The notes beneath the pieces are model-generated. The model made no database searches. It was not told the DNA's origin and saw only the letters and a program-made list of their open reading frames with translations. A stretch of DNA of 64,000 nucleotides from the NCBI GenBank assembly GCA_022559985.1, contig JAFJTR010000023.1, forward strand, positions 124,001 through 188,000, given 5' to 3'. The stretch comes from Parastagonospora avenae f. sp. tritici 18332-5 (Eukaryota > Ascomycota > Dothideomycetes > Pleosporales > Phaeosphaeriaceae). Below, piece after piece: positions 32,096 to 43,016 of this stretch (within the stretch, counting starts at the first letter, position 1; the number at the start of each line of letters is the position of its first letter). A program made the translations under genes and the position numbers.

Positions 32096-32668
32096 CTACC
32101 ACTCAGTCACACAATTCTCAATTATCCTCTTCCCCCCTTCACCACTTCCAGAACTCCCACTCCCACTCCCACTACTACTACTACTCCCACTGCTCTCCTC
32201 CCCATCCATATCCGGCTCATCCCCCACATCCTTCCGATCCTCATCCTCCCCCTCCCCCTCCTCACACCTCACAAACGCAACAACCGGCCCCCCCCCATCC
32301 TTACTCAACAATCACCTCTCCTGGGTCTCGTACCAATACTGCGTCTCGCTCGCCTCGTCCGTGAACCACAGGCGCTGCGTACTGGGCGCGTATTTGACGC
32401 GGAAGATTTCGCCGTGGTGAGTGGCGTAGGTGTAGAAGTCGCCGGGTTGGGGCGTGGAGGGCGTGGGTGCAGAGGCCTTGGGTGGGGGATTAGGGGTGTC
32501 TTGCATCGATGTATCCTTCGGACTGGTTGGGTTGATGTCCTCAGGCGCGGTGTCTTGCATCGAAGTATCCTCCGGGTCGACGTAATACGGTGCGGTTTGA
32601 GCTGGGAAAGTGTTTCCCGGGGCTCCTTGCGTCGGCGTCAGCGATGGTGCGACGTAGCCGGGAAACCA
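32096..32668 (-). pseudogene. Coding-like C-terminal extension beyond the giant gene's stop
   Basis: Directly after the TAA (32669-32671) of the giant frame, the same frame continues WFPGYVAPSLTP, a duplicated DTSMQD block, and GDFYTYATHHGEIFRVKYAP to a TGA at 32312-32314. It then continues KDGGGPVVAFVRC and an acidic Ser/Gly tail to TAG 32096-32098. That is 191 codons with one interior stop. Protein-like composition and a well-formed folded-looking segment suggest that the ancestral protein was about 190 residues longer. A CAA to TAA change (and CGA to TGA) would explain both stops. Alternatively it is unusual 3' sequence or a stop-readthrough product. Confidence 0.5.
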
Positions 32669-35600
32669 TTATGGAGATGCTTGCCTCCTCGTCAGTGGCT
32701 TTGCGTTGAAGCCGGGGAATTGGTATGGACCGCCTTGAGTGGTTCCTGTGAGTGGCGTCGCGGTGAAGTTTGGAGAACTGCTCTTTTGCGAGCCCCAAGT
32801 CATAAGCCAAGGGGAAACTTGAACCCCGTGATTGGAAATTGGAGAGAACTTTGATGGCGATGCTGAATTGGTGTATGATGGTGATACCATGCTCTTATCC
32901 GGTACGTATGGTTTGACCTGGCGCGAGGGATATTGCGCGCCGAAGATAGGGGCTTTGGGATTGGGCATCATTCCGAAATTCGGGTTTGAATATTTGTCGA
33001 ATTGAGAAGGAGTGTGTCCAGTCAACGCGGCTTGGATCGCGGCTGGTATGAGAACATCTGAGGCTCTAGGAGCCGGTGGAGTCGGCGCGGTTGGCGTTGA
33101 TGGTGATGATGGTGATGAGTATTTAAATACTCTTGGAGCCGGTGTTGTGGAATAGTCTCCGAACCCCGAGGACTTAGCCGAAGCCGGTGTTGCGACGTTA
33201 CCCTTCTTCAGCGGCTTGATTACCCTGTCTGCTGGAACGGGATCTTGCTTGGTGGTCGTTCCATCCCACTCATCATCTGCGTTTGGGCCGTTCACATCAC
33301 TGCCCGATGCTGGCCTCCTCCCAGCCAGGCTGAATTTTGGATTCGGTTCAACTGCAGCCGGCTCACCCTGTTCACTGAGATTGTTCAGAGGGGCGCTGAG
33401 ATCAGAATCCGAGTCCTCAATCGTTTCTACAGAAAGACCATTATTGATGTTCGACTGTAACCTTGCGCTTTCGGTTTGGTCGAAGAAATCAAATTCATCT
33501 TCATCGTTTTCTTCTTGAATGTGCTCAAGTTGACTGGGTCGATCTGCATACAAAACGTTCTCCCATTCCCGCTCCAAGTCGGTCGGCGATTGTGGCCTCG
33601 GCGATTGAGGACTGGGCGATCGAGACCTCGGAGTTGATGCTGCCACTGCAGCTTCAGCGTCTCTCTCCGCATACGCAGCTGCCAACATTCTCACGCCCTC
33701 CGCTGTGTTGTTTCGGGCTTCAGTGTCGAGAGACGAGGGGTCTGACTCCTGAGAGTGGACCGCGTCGTCATACAATGCGCCTGCAGCAGCCAAGTTCTCA
33801 GCAGTTAGATCAGTATCGTTGCCCGGAGTTTGTGTTGCTCGAGTTGGATTCGCGACATTTTGGGTAGTTTGCAGACCAGATATAGGGCTAAGGCTGGGGT
33901 TGGCAAATGCGGGAGTAGTAGAACGAAGCTGAATGTCAAACTTGAGTTGCTGCGGCTTCGCCTTCTGTTGCGGTAGCGTACTGAAACCGCCAAACAACGG
34001 ACTAGGTTGCGATGCGCCTGGACCGAGCGGAAAGAATGAAAACTGCCGTTGTGGCGGCATGATTGGAGCTGCAGGCGCCACTGGAGTGCACGATATCAAT
34101 ATAGGCTGCGAAGCCTTTAGACCGAAACTGAACGACTGGGCCATGTTCTGCTGTTGTGGCTGTGTCACTGGAATAGCAGGCGTGTTGATTGCCGGTGCTG
34201 TAACTGGAGGCGCCACTGGTGTGCTTGATACTAGTACAGGTTCCGATGCCTTCAGACCGAAATGCCAGGCAGACTTCTGCTGTTGTGGCTGTAGTCCTGG
34301 AAATACAGGCGTAGGCATCGGTGGAGCGTTTGACAGGAACGATTGCAACGATGGCAATGGTTTTTGAGTCACCTGCGGAACTGGTGGGCCAGCATTATGG
34401 GTTGATTCTTGATCGGTCATAGCGTGGTCGGCTATGACGGTGCTTTGCTGAGCTGGAGCTGGAGCTGGGGTACTGTTCAATTCAATTGTAACGGCTTCAG
34501 GAGCGTCGTCCATCTTGGTGTCTACCTCAGGCGCGACTATGGATGCGGCTACGGCTTGGTTAGTAGGCTCAGGAGCGGCATCTTCGACACCCTCCATCTT
34601 ATTGCTTTCAGGTGCAGTCTTGGAAGCGTTAGTGGTAGTTTCTCCGGAGCCATCATCGAGCGTAGAGTTGTCTTCATCAGCTCTTGTAGCGAGAACGGCA
34701 GCCTGTGGTGCTAGGAACGTGTTTTGTAAGTCACTGTTTGTAAAGAGGACCGAAGTTTGGGGGATCTGTGCTTCCGCAGGTGCCAATGCTGGAGCAACAC
34801 TGGGCTCTTGAGAAGACGCAGTTGCCGGAGCTACAATGACGGGCACTTGCAGAGAAGCAGGTGCTGGGGCTGCGATAACGGGTGCTTGGATAGAAGCAGT
34901 TGCCGGGGCTGCAATTACAGGCCCTTCGGGAGTAGCAGGTACCAGAGCTATGGTGGGTACTTGGGGAGGAGAAGCAGGTGCCGGAGCTACGATTACGGGC
35001 TCTGTAGGAAACGTGAACTCTGAAGTAGACTTACCTCCTTGAGGTTGTTCCTGAACAGTGAGTGCTGCGGATCGTTGCGGATGTTCCGAAACCTCGGCCT
35101 CAACCTCATCCAGTGAAGAATTGTTGATTTCTTCGGTGTTGGTCTCGGGAGGTGCTGATGCGGGTTCGCTGGTCTCGTGATTGAGAAACCTTGGTTCGAC
35201 GTCCAAATTCGCTTGGACTGGGGCAGTGGCAGCAGCAGGTTCTTCAGTGAGTACCTCAATCTCATAGAAAAACTGTGCTGGAAGCGCTGGAAGTGTAGTC
35301 CCCGTTCCAGCAGGCGCGGCATCGGTGATGTTCTCGGCAGTCTCAGTAGGAAGTGTCGAAAAAGGATCGACAGTTTCGTTAGCGATAGGCACTGAGGCGG
35401 CTTCCGGAGACTCCGCGATCAAAGCGTCGGTAGTAGCATGCTTCTGAGTAGGTACTTCAAGTTGACTCGAAGGCTGATCCGGAACGTCTGCCTCTGCTTC
35501 AGCAAGCGAGAAATCGGTGATGTTTTCGGCAGTCCCGTCAGGAGTTGACGAGGTGGATTTGGCATTTTTGTAGAAATCAGGCCTTGGCCCCATCTCCTGA

Positions 35601-38059
35601 GACGCCTGATCGAGAGCGTTGGTCTCGGCAATGGCTCGTTGCAGACGCGCGTCGTTTCTTCGAACCTTGAATTTACGTTGATATGCCCATTTCTCAAGTC
35701 GCACAGCGGCGGTCTCGCTCTTCTGGGCTGAAGAGTCCTCTGCCACTGAAGTGCGGTCGACTGGCTGCTCTTCGATAGCAACCATTGGTGTCGATAGAAC
35801 CGATGATGGTACACTCGATGGCGCAGGGAGATCCTCTTCGTCATCCGAATCATCAGAATCGGTAGCCCAGATGTCGAGATCGTCAGGGAACCAGAGCTGA
35901 GAATTATGAGTCCAATCATTAGGGCCAACGCGACCCAGGATAGCATCCATGGCCTTCGTGCAGGTTGCCTCCGCCGTTGCGTACATGGCATTTGGAAATC
36001 CCATGATGCCACGGTATGCACGACGCACGGAATCCATGAAAGGGTCCGGGTGAAACATGACACAGGACAGCGGATATGGGATAAGGGCCGTATTGACGGC
36101 AGCCTTGATCTCTTGAGTACAGTCCAGCGTGAGCAGATATTCGAGGCCGACCGTGAGATAGAAACAAAAAACGAACCGTTGACTGGTGGCATGAGGATAA
36201 AGGTTGTACTGCGCAACACAGGCACATGTAACGATGGCTGTGCCGATGATCACGGACATCTTACTCCAGTACAACTCGCTGCACTCTGGGCAAGAGTCGG
36301 CGTGGAAGACGATCCAGAAGATCTTAGACGCATACCCGAATATTGTAGTGAGGCAGTTTGATAGTTTGTCATAGCAAGCGGAAAGTGCGGTGAAGCCAGC
36401 AAACTTACTTTGAGTGGAGGCGTCTTGGAAGCTTTCGAATAGTGCACCGGAGGAGGCGTTCGTACTTTGATTTGCAGCAGACTGCGAGGTTTTGTGGAGG
36501 CTGGCGACCTGGCCGAAGAGCGCGGAGGCTTGAGTACTACACACTGTAAATAGCGTCTTGATCATAGCCCATGACCACAAGAAGACACTGGCGATAGGTC
36601 GGATGGAGTAAGAACAAGCGACAGCCCATGACTCGCGAGTGGAAGGGAGAGCCCAGCCCATGTAACTGTAGATATAGTCCAAGCAAGTTTTGGCGTCCCG
36701 GCGCATTTCGAGATAGCTGGCGAGCGATGTCGAGACTGCGAGTTTGAGTTGAGACCACTTGTTTTGTAGGTCGACATCGGGCGTCAGGTCGTTGATCTGG
36801 GGCAAATGGAAAGTCGGGATTGAGCTCCATAGATTTGCAACGGAGTAGTCGTCTCGTGATACCAAGTTCAATGCGACGGGCGCCTTGATGCCATGAACAA
36901 TAAAGGCATAGAAAATCAGCCATCCCTTCACGCTGTCGATGAAAGCGGCGATCGCATTTAAGTTCGAGGGGATAGAGCGAGAAGTGGCGTTTCGGAGTAT
37001 GGCTATGCCGCGGGCGACGCGATCACTGTACAGATAGCATAGACTGCCGGTGACGATGAGAGACTGAACAACAAGGGAGACCAATGCATCCTGGGCATAT
37101 AACACGCCTCCAAAGGCGACTGCCATGTTGATGCAGACAAGAATGCTTTCCACTCGGGTCCATCGGGCGAGGAGTTGCTCGGAGACTTCATTGACAAACA
37201 GCCAAAATCTAAGGATCATGAGACAGAGCGAATGGGGAAGCTGAATTACGTTGCGGGTTGCGTGGGCGATACGAGCGCGCATGTACATGGGGTCTCGGAC
37301 ACAGTGATATATGAAGTCCCCAAGAGCAGTGTTGAAGACCACGATGAGGAGTAGCGTCTGTATGAGTGTTCCGATAATTGCACTGGTTGTGGCTCGTGTC
37401 TTGCTATAGTCGGTGTACCATTCAACCCAATACCAGCCAGTTGTGAAAGCTTGCGCGTAGTTCCCGGTGAGTTTGAGGCGCAAATGGATTGTCAGCGTGT
37501 GGAAAGAATCCCATAGACTCTTGAGCACCTCCCAAGGCCTTTCCGAGGCTGCAAGGTAGGCGACCACGGCTGCGTATGCGAAGCTAACGATGGGGCTGGA
37601 GTAGCGCTGACGACGTCCATGGGCTTGGATGTAGTTGCGATGGATGGAGATAAGGACCAGCCAGGTGAGCGAAGCGAGTAGCCACGCGTTAGGCTTTGGA
37701 ACAGCGAACAGGCTTCTGTATTGATCGTATTTCAGGGTGATGTAGTCCACAAAGGACTGGGAAGTCTGAATGGTTTCACGTGCGCTGGCATTTGGGGGAT
37801 CGTATTGCGCGTCCGTGTCGTCTCCAGAGGACTGTGAAGCCTCACTAAGATCGTCTGCTTGGGGTTCGTGGAAGTAATTCTCGACCATCGCAGCTGCGGC
37901 ATCGTAGGTCGACAGATGCTGTGGCATGATGTGCGTAATAGTGGCGAATGCGTAGACCGCAACCGCAACATTTGGTTGCCGCAGGAAAAGCTCGAGGAGC
38001 CCGTACAGTGCCAATCCTGTAGCAGGGCTGACAGAAACATCTGCTGTAGAATTCGCCAT
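32669..38059 (-). CDS. Giant multi-pass membrane protein with disordered C-terminus
   Basis: Uninterrupted frame of 1796 aa from ATG 38057-38059. The first 700 residues contain about eight hydrophobic segments: 15-45, near 130, near 165, near 235 (IIGTLIQTLLLIVVF), near 320-350, near 395, near 510 and near 640. From about residue 750 on it is disordered: acidic and Ser/Thr/Pro/Ala-rich. It includes imperfect Pro-Ala repeats (34770-35010) and a few FG-containing patches (FGLKASEP, FGLKASQP, LFGGFS, GFGDYS, NFGMMP, IFGAQY) towards the C-terminus. I do not recognise the family. The FG patches make a nuclear-pore link conceivable but far from shown. The stop may be premature (see 32096-32668). 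Confidence 0.75.
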   Translation of the reverse strand: MANSTADVSVSPATGLALYGLLELFLRQPNVAVAVYAFATITHIMPQHLSTYDAAAAMVENYFHEPQADDLSEASQSSGDDTDAQYDPPNASARETIQTSQSFVDYITLKYDQYRSLFAVPKPNAWLLASLTWLVLISIHRNYIQAHGRRQRYSSPIVSFAYAAVVAYLAASERPWEVLKSLWDSFHTLTIHLRLKLTGNYAQAFTTGWYWVEWYTDYSKTRATTSAIIGTLIQTLLLIVVFNTALGDFIYHCVRDPMYMRARIAHATRNVIQLPHSLCLMILRFWLFVNEVSEQLLARWTRVESILVCINMAVAFGGVLYAQDALVSLVVQSLIVTGSLCYLYSDRVARGIAILRNATSRSIPSNLNAIAAFIDSVKGWLIFYAFIVHGIKAPVALNLVSRDDYSVANLWSSIPTFHLPQINDLTPDVDLQNKWSQLKLAVSTSLASYLEMRRDAKTCLDYIYSYMGWALPSTRESWAVACSYSIRPIASVFLWSWAMIKTLFTVCSTQASALFGQVASLHKTSQSAANQSTNASSGALFESFQDASTQSKFAGFTALSACYDKLSNCLTTIFGYASKIFWIVFHADSCPECSELYWSKMSVIIGTAIVTCACVAQYNLYPHATSQRFVFCFYLTVGLEYLLTLDCTQEIKAAVNTALIPYPLSCVMFHPDPFMDSVRRAYRGIMGFPNAMYATAEATCTKAMDAILGRVGPNDWTHNSQLWFPDDLDIWATDSDDSDDEEDLPAPSSVPSSVLSTPMVAIEEQPVDRTSVAEDSSAQKSETAAVRLEKWAYQRKFKVRRNDARLQRAIAETNALDQASQEMGPRPDFYKNAKSTSSTPDGTAENITDFSLAEAEADVPDQPSSQLEVPTQKHATTDALIAESPEAASVPIANETVDPFSTLPTETAENITDAAPAGTGTTLPALPAQFFYEIEVLTEEPAAATAPVQANLDVEPRFLNHETSEPASAPPETNTEEINNSSLDEVEAEVSEHPQRSAALTVQEQPQGGKSTSEFTFPTEPVIVAPAPASPPQVPTIALVPATPEGPVIAAPATASIQAPVIAAPAPASLQVPVIVAPATASSQEPSVAPALAPAEAQIPQTSVLFTNSDLQNTFLAPQAAVLATRADEDNSTLDDGSGETTTNASKTAPESNKMEGVEDAAPEPTNQAVAASIVAPEVDTKMDDAPEAVTIELNSTPAPAPAQQSTVIADHAMTDQESTHNAGPPVPQVTQKPLPSLQSFLSNAPPMPTPVFPGLQPQQQKSAWHFGLKASEPVLVSSTPVAPPVTAPAINTPAIPVTQPQQQNMAQSFSFGLKASQPILISCTPVAPAAPIMPPQRQFSFFPLGPGASQPSPLFGGFSTLPQQKAKPQQLKFDIQLRSTTPAFANPSLSPISGLQTTQNVANPTRATQTPGNDTDLTAENLAAAGALYDDAVHSQESDPSSLDTEARNNTAEGVRMLAAAYAERDAEAAVAASTPRSRSPSPQSPRPQSPTDLEREWENVLYADRPSQLEHIQEENDEDEFDFFDQTESARLQSNINNGLSVETIEDSDSDLSAPLNNLSEQGEPAAVEPNPKFSLAGRRPASGSDVNGPNADDEWDGTTTKQDPVPADRVIKPLKKGNVATPASAKSSGFGDYSTTPAPRVFKYSSPSSPSTPTAPTPPAPRASDVLIPAAIQAALTGHTPSQFDKYSNPNFGMMPNPKAPIFGAQYPSRQVKPYVPDKSMVSPSYTNSASPSKFSPISNHGVQVSPWLMTWGSQKSSSPNFTATPLTGTTQGGPYQFPGFNAKPLTRRQASP
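34770..35010 (-). repeat. Degenerate Pro-Ala coding repeats
   Basis: Inside the giant gene. About five units of roughly 15 codons encode variants of VIAAPATASIQAP and VIVAPAPASPPQVP. The DNA shows recurring GCAGGTGC and GGAGCTACGAT elements on the plus strand. Such arrays vary in copy number between strains. Confidence 0.6.
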
Positions 38060-38647
38060 GGTAGCGGTTCGGTCGGGGTGTCTTATTTGATTGGGCTGCG
38101 TTGCTCGTAGTAATTCGTGATAATGTCGTTGTAACGTGCAAGATTGCTTGTAGGTTTTGGTGAATTGAGAGTGATGGTGTGCAGATCAAATCTATGTAGG
38201 CTGTGACTATCGTGCGCGAGACGGGTCTCGTTCAATGAGAGAATGAAAAAAAAGTGAACGGTAAATTTTTTGTTCACTTGTTGTCCAGCGCTTTGCTGGC
38301 CATAGAAGAAAACGTGTCTTGATTCTCTCGCAACTCCACAATGCTATTGTTCTCACCAGTGAGGAACGCCGTGTTTTGCACTTCCACGGCGAATGACGTA
38401 ACGTTGTGAGGTGAAAAGACAGGCGCACTGAGGTATGTGGATCACGTGAATTGTGAGACTAAGAGAAGAAAGAGACAAGAAGAGAAACAAACACTGTGTT
38501 TTCAAGTGGTCCCAATGATGGCCCTCCATGCCGATCGGGTTCTGGGCGACTACGAGCGGTGTTGGTCTCATCTCCGCCACAATTCAGGTCTCACATCGGA
38601 CTTGAAATGGCTCGCTATGCTGGTCCATCTTCCGCAGCACAGCCATG
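38060..38647. other. Spacer with the giant gene's promoter
   Basis: 588 bp between the start of the giant gene and the stop codon of the methyltransferase-like gene, both on the minus strand. A poly-A run (GAAAAAAAAGTG, near 38247) lies upstream of the giant gene. No gene seen. Confidence 0.4.
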
Positions 38648-39229
38648 CTATATCCTCTTCGCTACTGCAATGGTGTCCCATGCTCTTCCACCCACCTCAT
38701 CTGCACTGTGCATCTGCACGTCCCAACCAGCGAAGCATTGAATGTAGTCATCCCAGTCGGCTTGCGGGCCAATCCAAACGATCTTCTCTACCATGGCTTG
38801 ACCATATTCATGAAGGTACTCGTTGACCAAGCCAACGCGTCGAGGATATACGAAGAGCCATGTCGCGGCTTCTGCAGCAAGCGGTTCCAAAAAGCGCGTC
38901 CCATGAACTACGCGGTGGTTCGTCGCTGGAAGGTATTGATTCGGACTCTTTTCTACCTCTACACCAAGTAGATGCGGTGGTTGTGATTTTGCGAGGACAT
39001 GGGCTTCGAGTAGGCCAAAGCCACTGCCGATCGAGAGGGTAAGCGCAGTGGTCGGCGGGAGAAGCGAGTGAATGTGTTCGATCAGAGGCGCACTAAGGGC
39101 GAGGCAGCACCCTGGATACGCTTTTGGGGCGTTTGTAAGCACGGGGAGTGATGGTTGTGTTACGTGTTGTTGAGTGTTTGTCGCTTTATCCTCTGACGTC
39201 GAAGTATGAGTTGAGTCCGCGTCTGCCAT
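38648..39229 (-). CDS. Small Rossmann/methyltransferase-like protein
   Basis: Single-exon frame of 193 aa from ATG 39227-39229. The segment TALTLSIGSGFGLLEAHVL (about residues 60-78) resembles motif I of SAM-dependent methyltransferases, and LLGVEVEKSP may be the next acidic strand end. It is followed by TWLFVYPRRVGLVNEYL and EKIVWIGPQADWDDY. The protein is short for a full methyltransferase. Known fungal proteins of this sort are uncharacterised. The gene is divergent from the Pff1 protease across 304 bp. Family assignment moderate; substrate unknown. Confidence 0.6.
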   Translation of the reverse strand: MADADSTHTSTSEDKATNTQQHVTQPSLPVLTNAPKAYPGCCLALSAPLIEHIHSLLPPTTALTLSIGSGFGLLEAHVLAKSQPPHLLGVEVEKSPNQYLPATNHRVVHGTRFLEPLAAEAATWLFVYPRRVGLVNEYLHEYGQAMVEKIVWIGPQADWDDYIQCFAGWDVQMHSADEVGGRAWDTIAVAKRI

Positions 39230-39533
39230 CTGGGGGATATAAGTTCAATATATCAGCCGTAGTCGCGCATCACGTGCAGACATAGCAAACTTCACCGAGA
39301 GTATGTACGATACCAAACAGTCGTGGTGATGTTGTTGTGGGCTTGGTCGCGCCTGCCTCGGCTGGACTGGTGCGCGGACCTGCAAAGAGCTATGACCGCA
39401 CCTGCACATGCACGACACACCCCGCGTCGTCACCGACCTCCAACCACCGTTTGCTCCATCACCATTCCTTGCGCGTCACTTCTAGGGAGCTTGTTGAGCT
39501 TTACCTACGTGGCTCCACGAGAGCGACTCAACC
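39230..39533. promoter_or_regulatory. Divergent promoter between the methyltransferase-like gene and Pff1
   Basis: 304 bp between two divergent ATGs (39229 and 39534). Pyrimidine-rich on the Pff1 side; no TATA box evident. Confidence 0.4.
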
Positions 39534-42500
39534 ATGGCTCGCCTAAATCCCCTTTCTTTCACTCCGGGGCCGGTCATTTTCTTCACATGTGCAGTGTACA
39601 TTGCTCTCTTTGCTGCCTTGCTAACGGTTCATCTGCGGGTACCCGAATACCCGTCCAAGACTCCGGATGGAGTGAATTTGACGCAGGCCTGGAGCGACTT
39701 GGAGAAGATCACTAGGCGTTTTCATCCGTACAACAGCCACGCAAACGATGACGTCCGAGACTATCTTCTCACGCGCGTCAAGAGCATTATCGCATCGAAA
39801 AAGCTTGGGAGTGATCAGGTTGAGCTAATCAATGACAACGAGTCGAACGCTACATTCTCATCTGGCGGCACCACCGTCTATTTTGAGGGCACGAACATCA
39901 TTGTGGCCATCCGCGGGTCTGAAGACGATGAGCCATACCACTCACCACAGAGCTCCCCACCAGGGGAGCGACGATTGGACAATGGCGGTGTGCTTGTTAA
40001 TGCTCACTACGACTCCGTCAGCAGTGGTTATGGAGCGACTGATGACGGTGTAGGCGTGGTCACCGTGTTGCAGCTTTTGTCCTACTTTACGGAATCGAAG
40101 AATTGGCCGAAGCGCACAATGATCTTGCTTTTAAACAATGGCGAAGAAGACTTCCTGAACGGTGCAAAAGCTTTTATGCGCCACCCAATCTCGCAGATCG
40201 CCCACACTTTCGTCAATCTTGAGGGTGCTGGAGCAGGCGGAAGGGCCACCATGTTCAGGAGCACTGATACCGAAGTCACTCGCTACTACAAGGCTTCGAG
40301 CCACCCATTTGCATCCGTTGTAAGCGGTGATGGGTTTAAGAAGCGTTTGATCCGAAGCGAGACCGACTACAAGGTCTTCTACGAGGAGCTAGGACTACGC
40401 GGCCTAGACATTGCTTTCATGGAGCCAAGAGCACGTTATCACACCGTCGAGGATTCGACACGCGAGACTTCACTCAATTCAGTTTGGCACATGCTGTCTG
40501 CAGCTATCGCTACGACTTCGGGTCTCGCATCCGACACTAGCGAGAAGTTCAGCAGTAGCGAGGACGAGCACGAACCATATACCGGTAAAGTGAAGACTGG
40601 ACATGGCACTGATGCAGTTTGGTTTGACATGTTCGGCAAGGTGTTCGTCGTCTTCCAGCTACATACCATGTTCGCATTGTGTGTGACACTCCTGGTCGTT
40701 GCGCCTCTCTTTCTTATCGGCCTCACCTTCGGGCTGTCGAAAGCTGACAAGAACTATTTGTTCGCACGAAAAGCGTACATGTACTCATCTGACGATGACC
40801 ATCCTGTTCATTTATATGGCTGGAGGGGATTCTTCCGATTCCCAATCGTCTTTTCCATCGCCACCGCTGTGGTCGTTGGACTGGCATACCTTATGGTCCG
40901 ATTGAATCCACTGATCTTGTACAGCAGCCCTTATGCTGTATGGAGGTATGTCGTTGAATCCGATGTTTTTGCTAGCGCTGACTATGGTTTATAGTATGAT
41001 GCTTTCTGCATGGTTCTCCGTTGCATGGTTCTTTTCCCGTGGCGCCAGCGCCATGCGGCCCTCTGCGCTTCAGCGCATGTACGCTCTTATCTGGCTATTC
41101 GCTGGGTCCTTTGCCCTTCTGGCCTTCGTCACTGTGCTATCCAACAACTACCAGGTCGCTAGCGGCTACTTCGTGCTGTTTTACTTTGCGGGCATCTTCC
41201 TCGCACTTGTCTTGTCATATCTGGAGCTTTTCTTCGCACCAACCAAAACAGCGTTCGCCCGCTACTCTGGCCAGGGAGACGAGCCTGCTAGTCGCCCGCT
41301 GACAGGCACGACAACCGCCGCGCGTTCTGGAGAACCACCAATCGCGGACGATAACGCAACGGAAACAACCTCACTTCTTCGGGGCGAACGGCGGAGCTTT
41401 GCGCGACACAGTGGCCGGCGAGACTCTGTCGACGATGAGAATGGCAACCGAGACGAAGAGCCCATTCAACTCGACCTGAAGCAGCCTTACCCCGGCGAAC
41501 AAGATTGGAGCGGTAAATTGCCTGGCTGGCTCTGGCTTCTCCAGCTTTTGCTCGTGGCGCCGATCGTAGTCATCCTTGTCGGACAGATCGCCCTACTTCT
41601 GACATCCGCGCTGCACCAGACACCTGCGGATGGCAACTCGAGCCTATTCGTCTATTTGGCGTTCGCGCTGCTAACAACGCTCCTGTTAGCACCAATAGGA
41701 CCTTTCATACATAGGTTCACCTGGCACGTACCAACCTTTGTCTTCCTCATCTGCTTCGCAACTGTCATATACAATCTCGTCGCATTTCCTTTCAGCAGGT
41801 AAGAACCCTCCGTCGAAGTCCTCGCTAGTGGGGGCGTTGGGCACAAGTCCTAGCTGGCGCACGTCATGCTGCCACGTCGAGACCTCAGTTCATTTGTTGC
41901 AGTACGTTTGCTGACTCAAGTACAGGGAACATCGCTTGAAAGTGTACTTCATCCAGCAGGTGGACCTCGCCACGGGGATCAACAGAGTATCCTTGACTGG
42001 TATCGATGGATACGTCCAGCGCATTGTTGCAGATCTGCCCAGCGCACAGGGCGAGCAGATCAACTGCACGACTCCAGAAGCTGTCAACCGCAAGGAACTC
42101 ATGACGTGCACATGGCCAGGATTGCCTGCCCAGGTAGTGCCCCGGGCCAGTCTCTTCGGTAACAAAACTGACACAGATGGATGGCTTGACTTTTCCATCA
42201 CGACAAGCAACAAGACGAATGAAGCCACCATCAGCGTCGCAGGTAAGAACACGCGAGCCTGTCGCATTGTGGTCGACTCGCACTTATCTGGGGTCACAAA
42301 TGTGACGGTTGCCGGCGCCGTTTCAGATCCCCGCTTTAAAGCCGTCGGCGAAACGGGATCCCGGGAAATACGCCTCTGGCACCGAGAGTGGAGCCAGCCC
42401 TGGAACGTTAGCGTGACATGGCCTAAGGAGAATTCGAAGCCTTCTGGAAGAATAATTTGCCTGTGGTCGGACGCAAACGCGGGCGACATCCCTGCATTTG

Positions 42501-42589
42501 ACGAGGTCCAACATTATCTGCCCGTGTGGGCGATCCCGTCGAAGATCAGTGACGGCCTTGTCGAAGGCTTTAAGTATTTCCAGGTATGA
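39534..42589 (+). CDS. PFF1: Vacuolar membrane zinc protease Pff1 (M28 family)
   Basis: Three exons, 39534-40945, 40995-41798 and 41926-42589, give 959 aa. One N-terminal helix (FFTCAVYIALFAALL) precedes a lumenal M28 peptidase domain with metal-binding blocks NAHYDSV, GATDDGVG, NNGEEDF and NLEGAG. Then come eight or so transmembrane helices, interrupted by a charged loop around residues 590-670, and a C-terminal lumenal domain beginning EHRLKVYFIQQVD with several N-glycosylation sites. This is the arrangement of Pff1/YBR074W, a multispanning metalloprotease of the vacuole membrane; its substrate is poorly known. Splicing restores the family's usual length (about 950 aa). Intact. Confidence 0.92.
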
Positions 42590-43016
42590 GAGGGCCAACA
42601 TGCGGTTCGCCCACGTCGGCATCCCTGTGAGACCCTCCTTTACTTCTGCGACAATGCCCTTTCGGATGCATGGAGCACGGCGTCAAGTCACCTTCTTTCT
42701 GGGCAAGTAGTACAGGCACTTAATCTCTCATCTTCTCTGCTCGCGCTGTTAGTCTTTCTAGCTCTTTGCGTCATCGGCGTGCATAGTTTTGCTTTTAGAT
42801 CTTGCATCTCGTACATATAGCATGGCGTTAGCGATCTTGTTTTCACATTAATGACAACGAGTCTCACGGTTCCTCTTCCGAGTCCCCACTGGTGCAGCCT
42901 TCAGCACGTCTTAAGACGTGAACGACCTTGGCGCAGCTATCAACTCGAACATTTGCTGATTGAGTGATCCACGGCCTCACCTCGCAGACAATCTCAGACG
43001 CTTGGACCACGCCGTT
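42590..43016. other. Gene-free spacer
   Basis: 427 bp downstream of Pff1; contains its 3' untranslated region. I see no gene. Confidence 0.4.
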
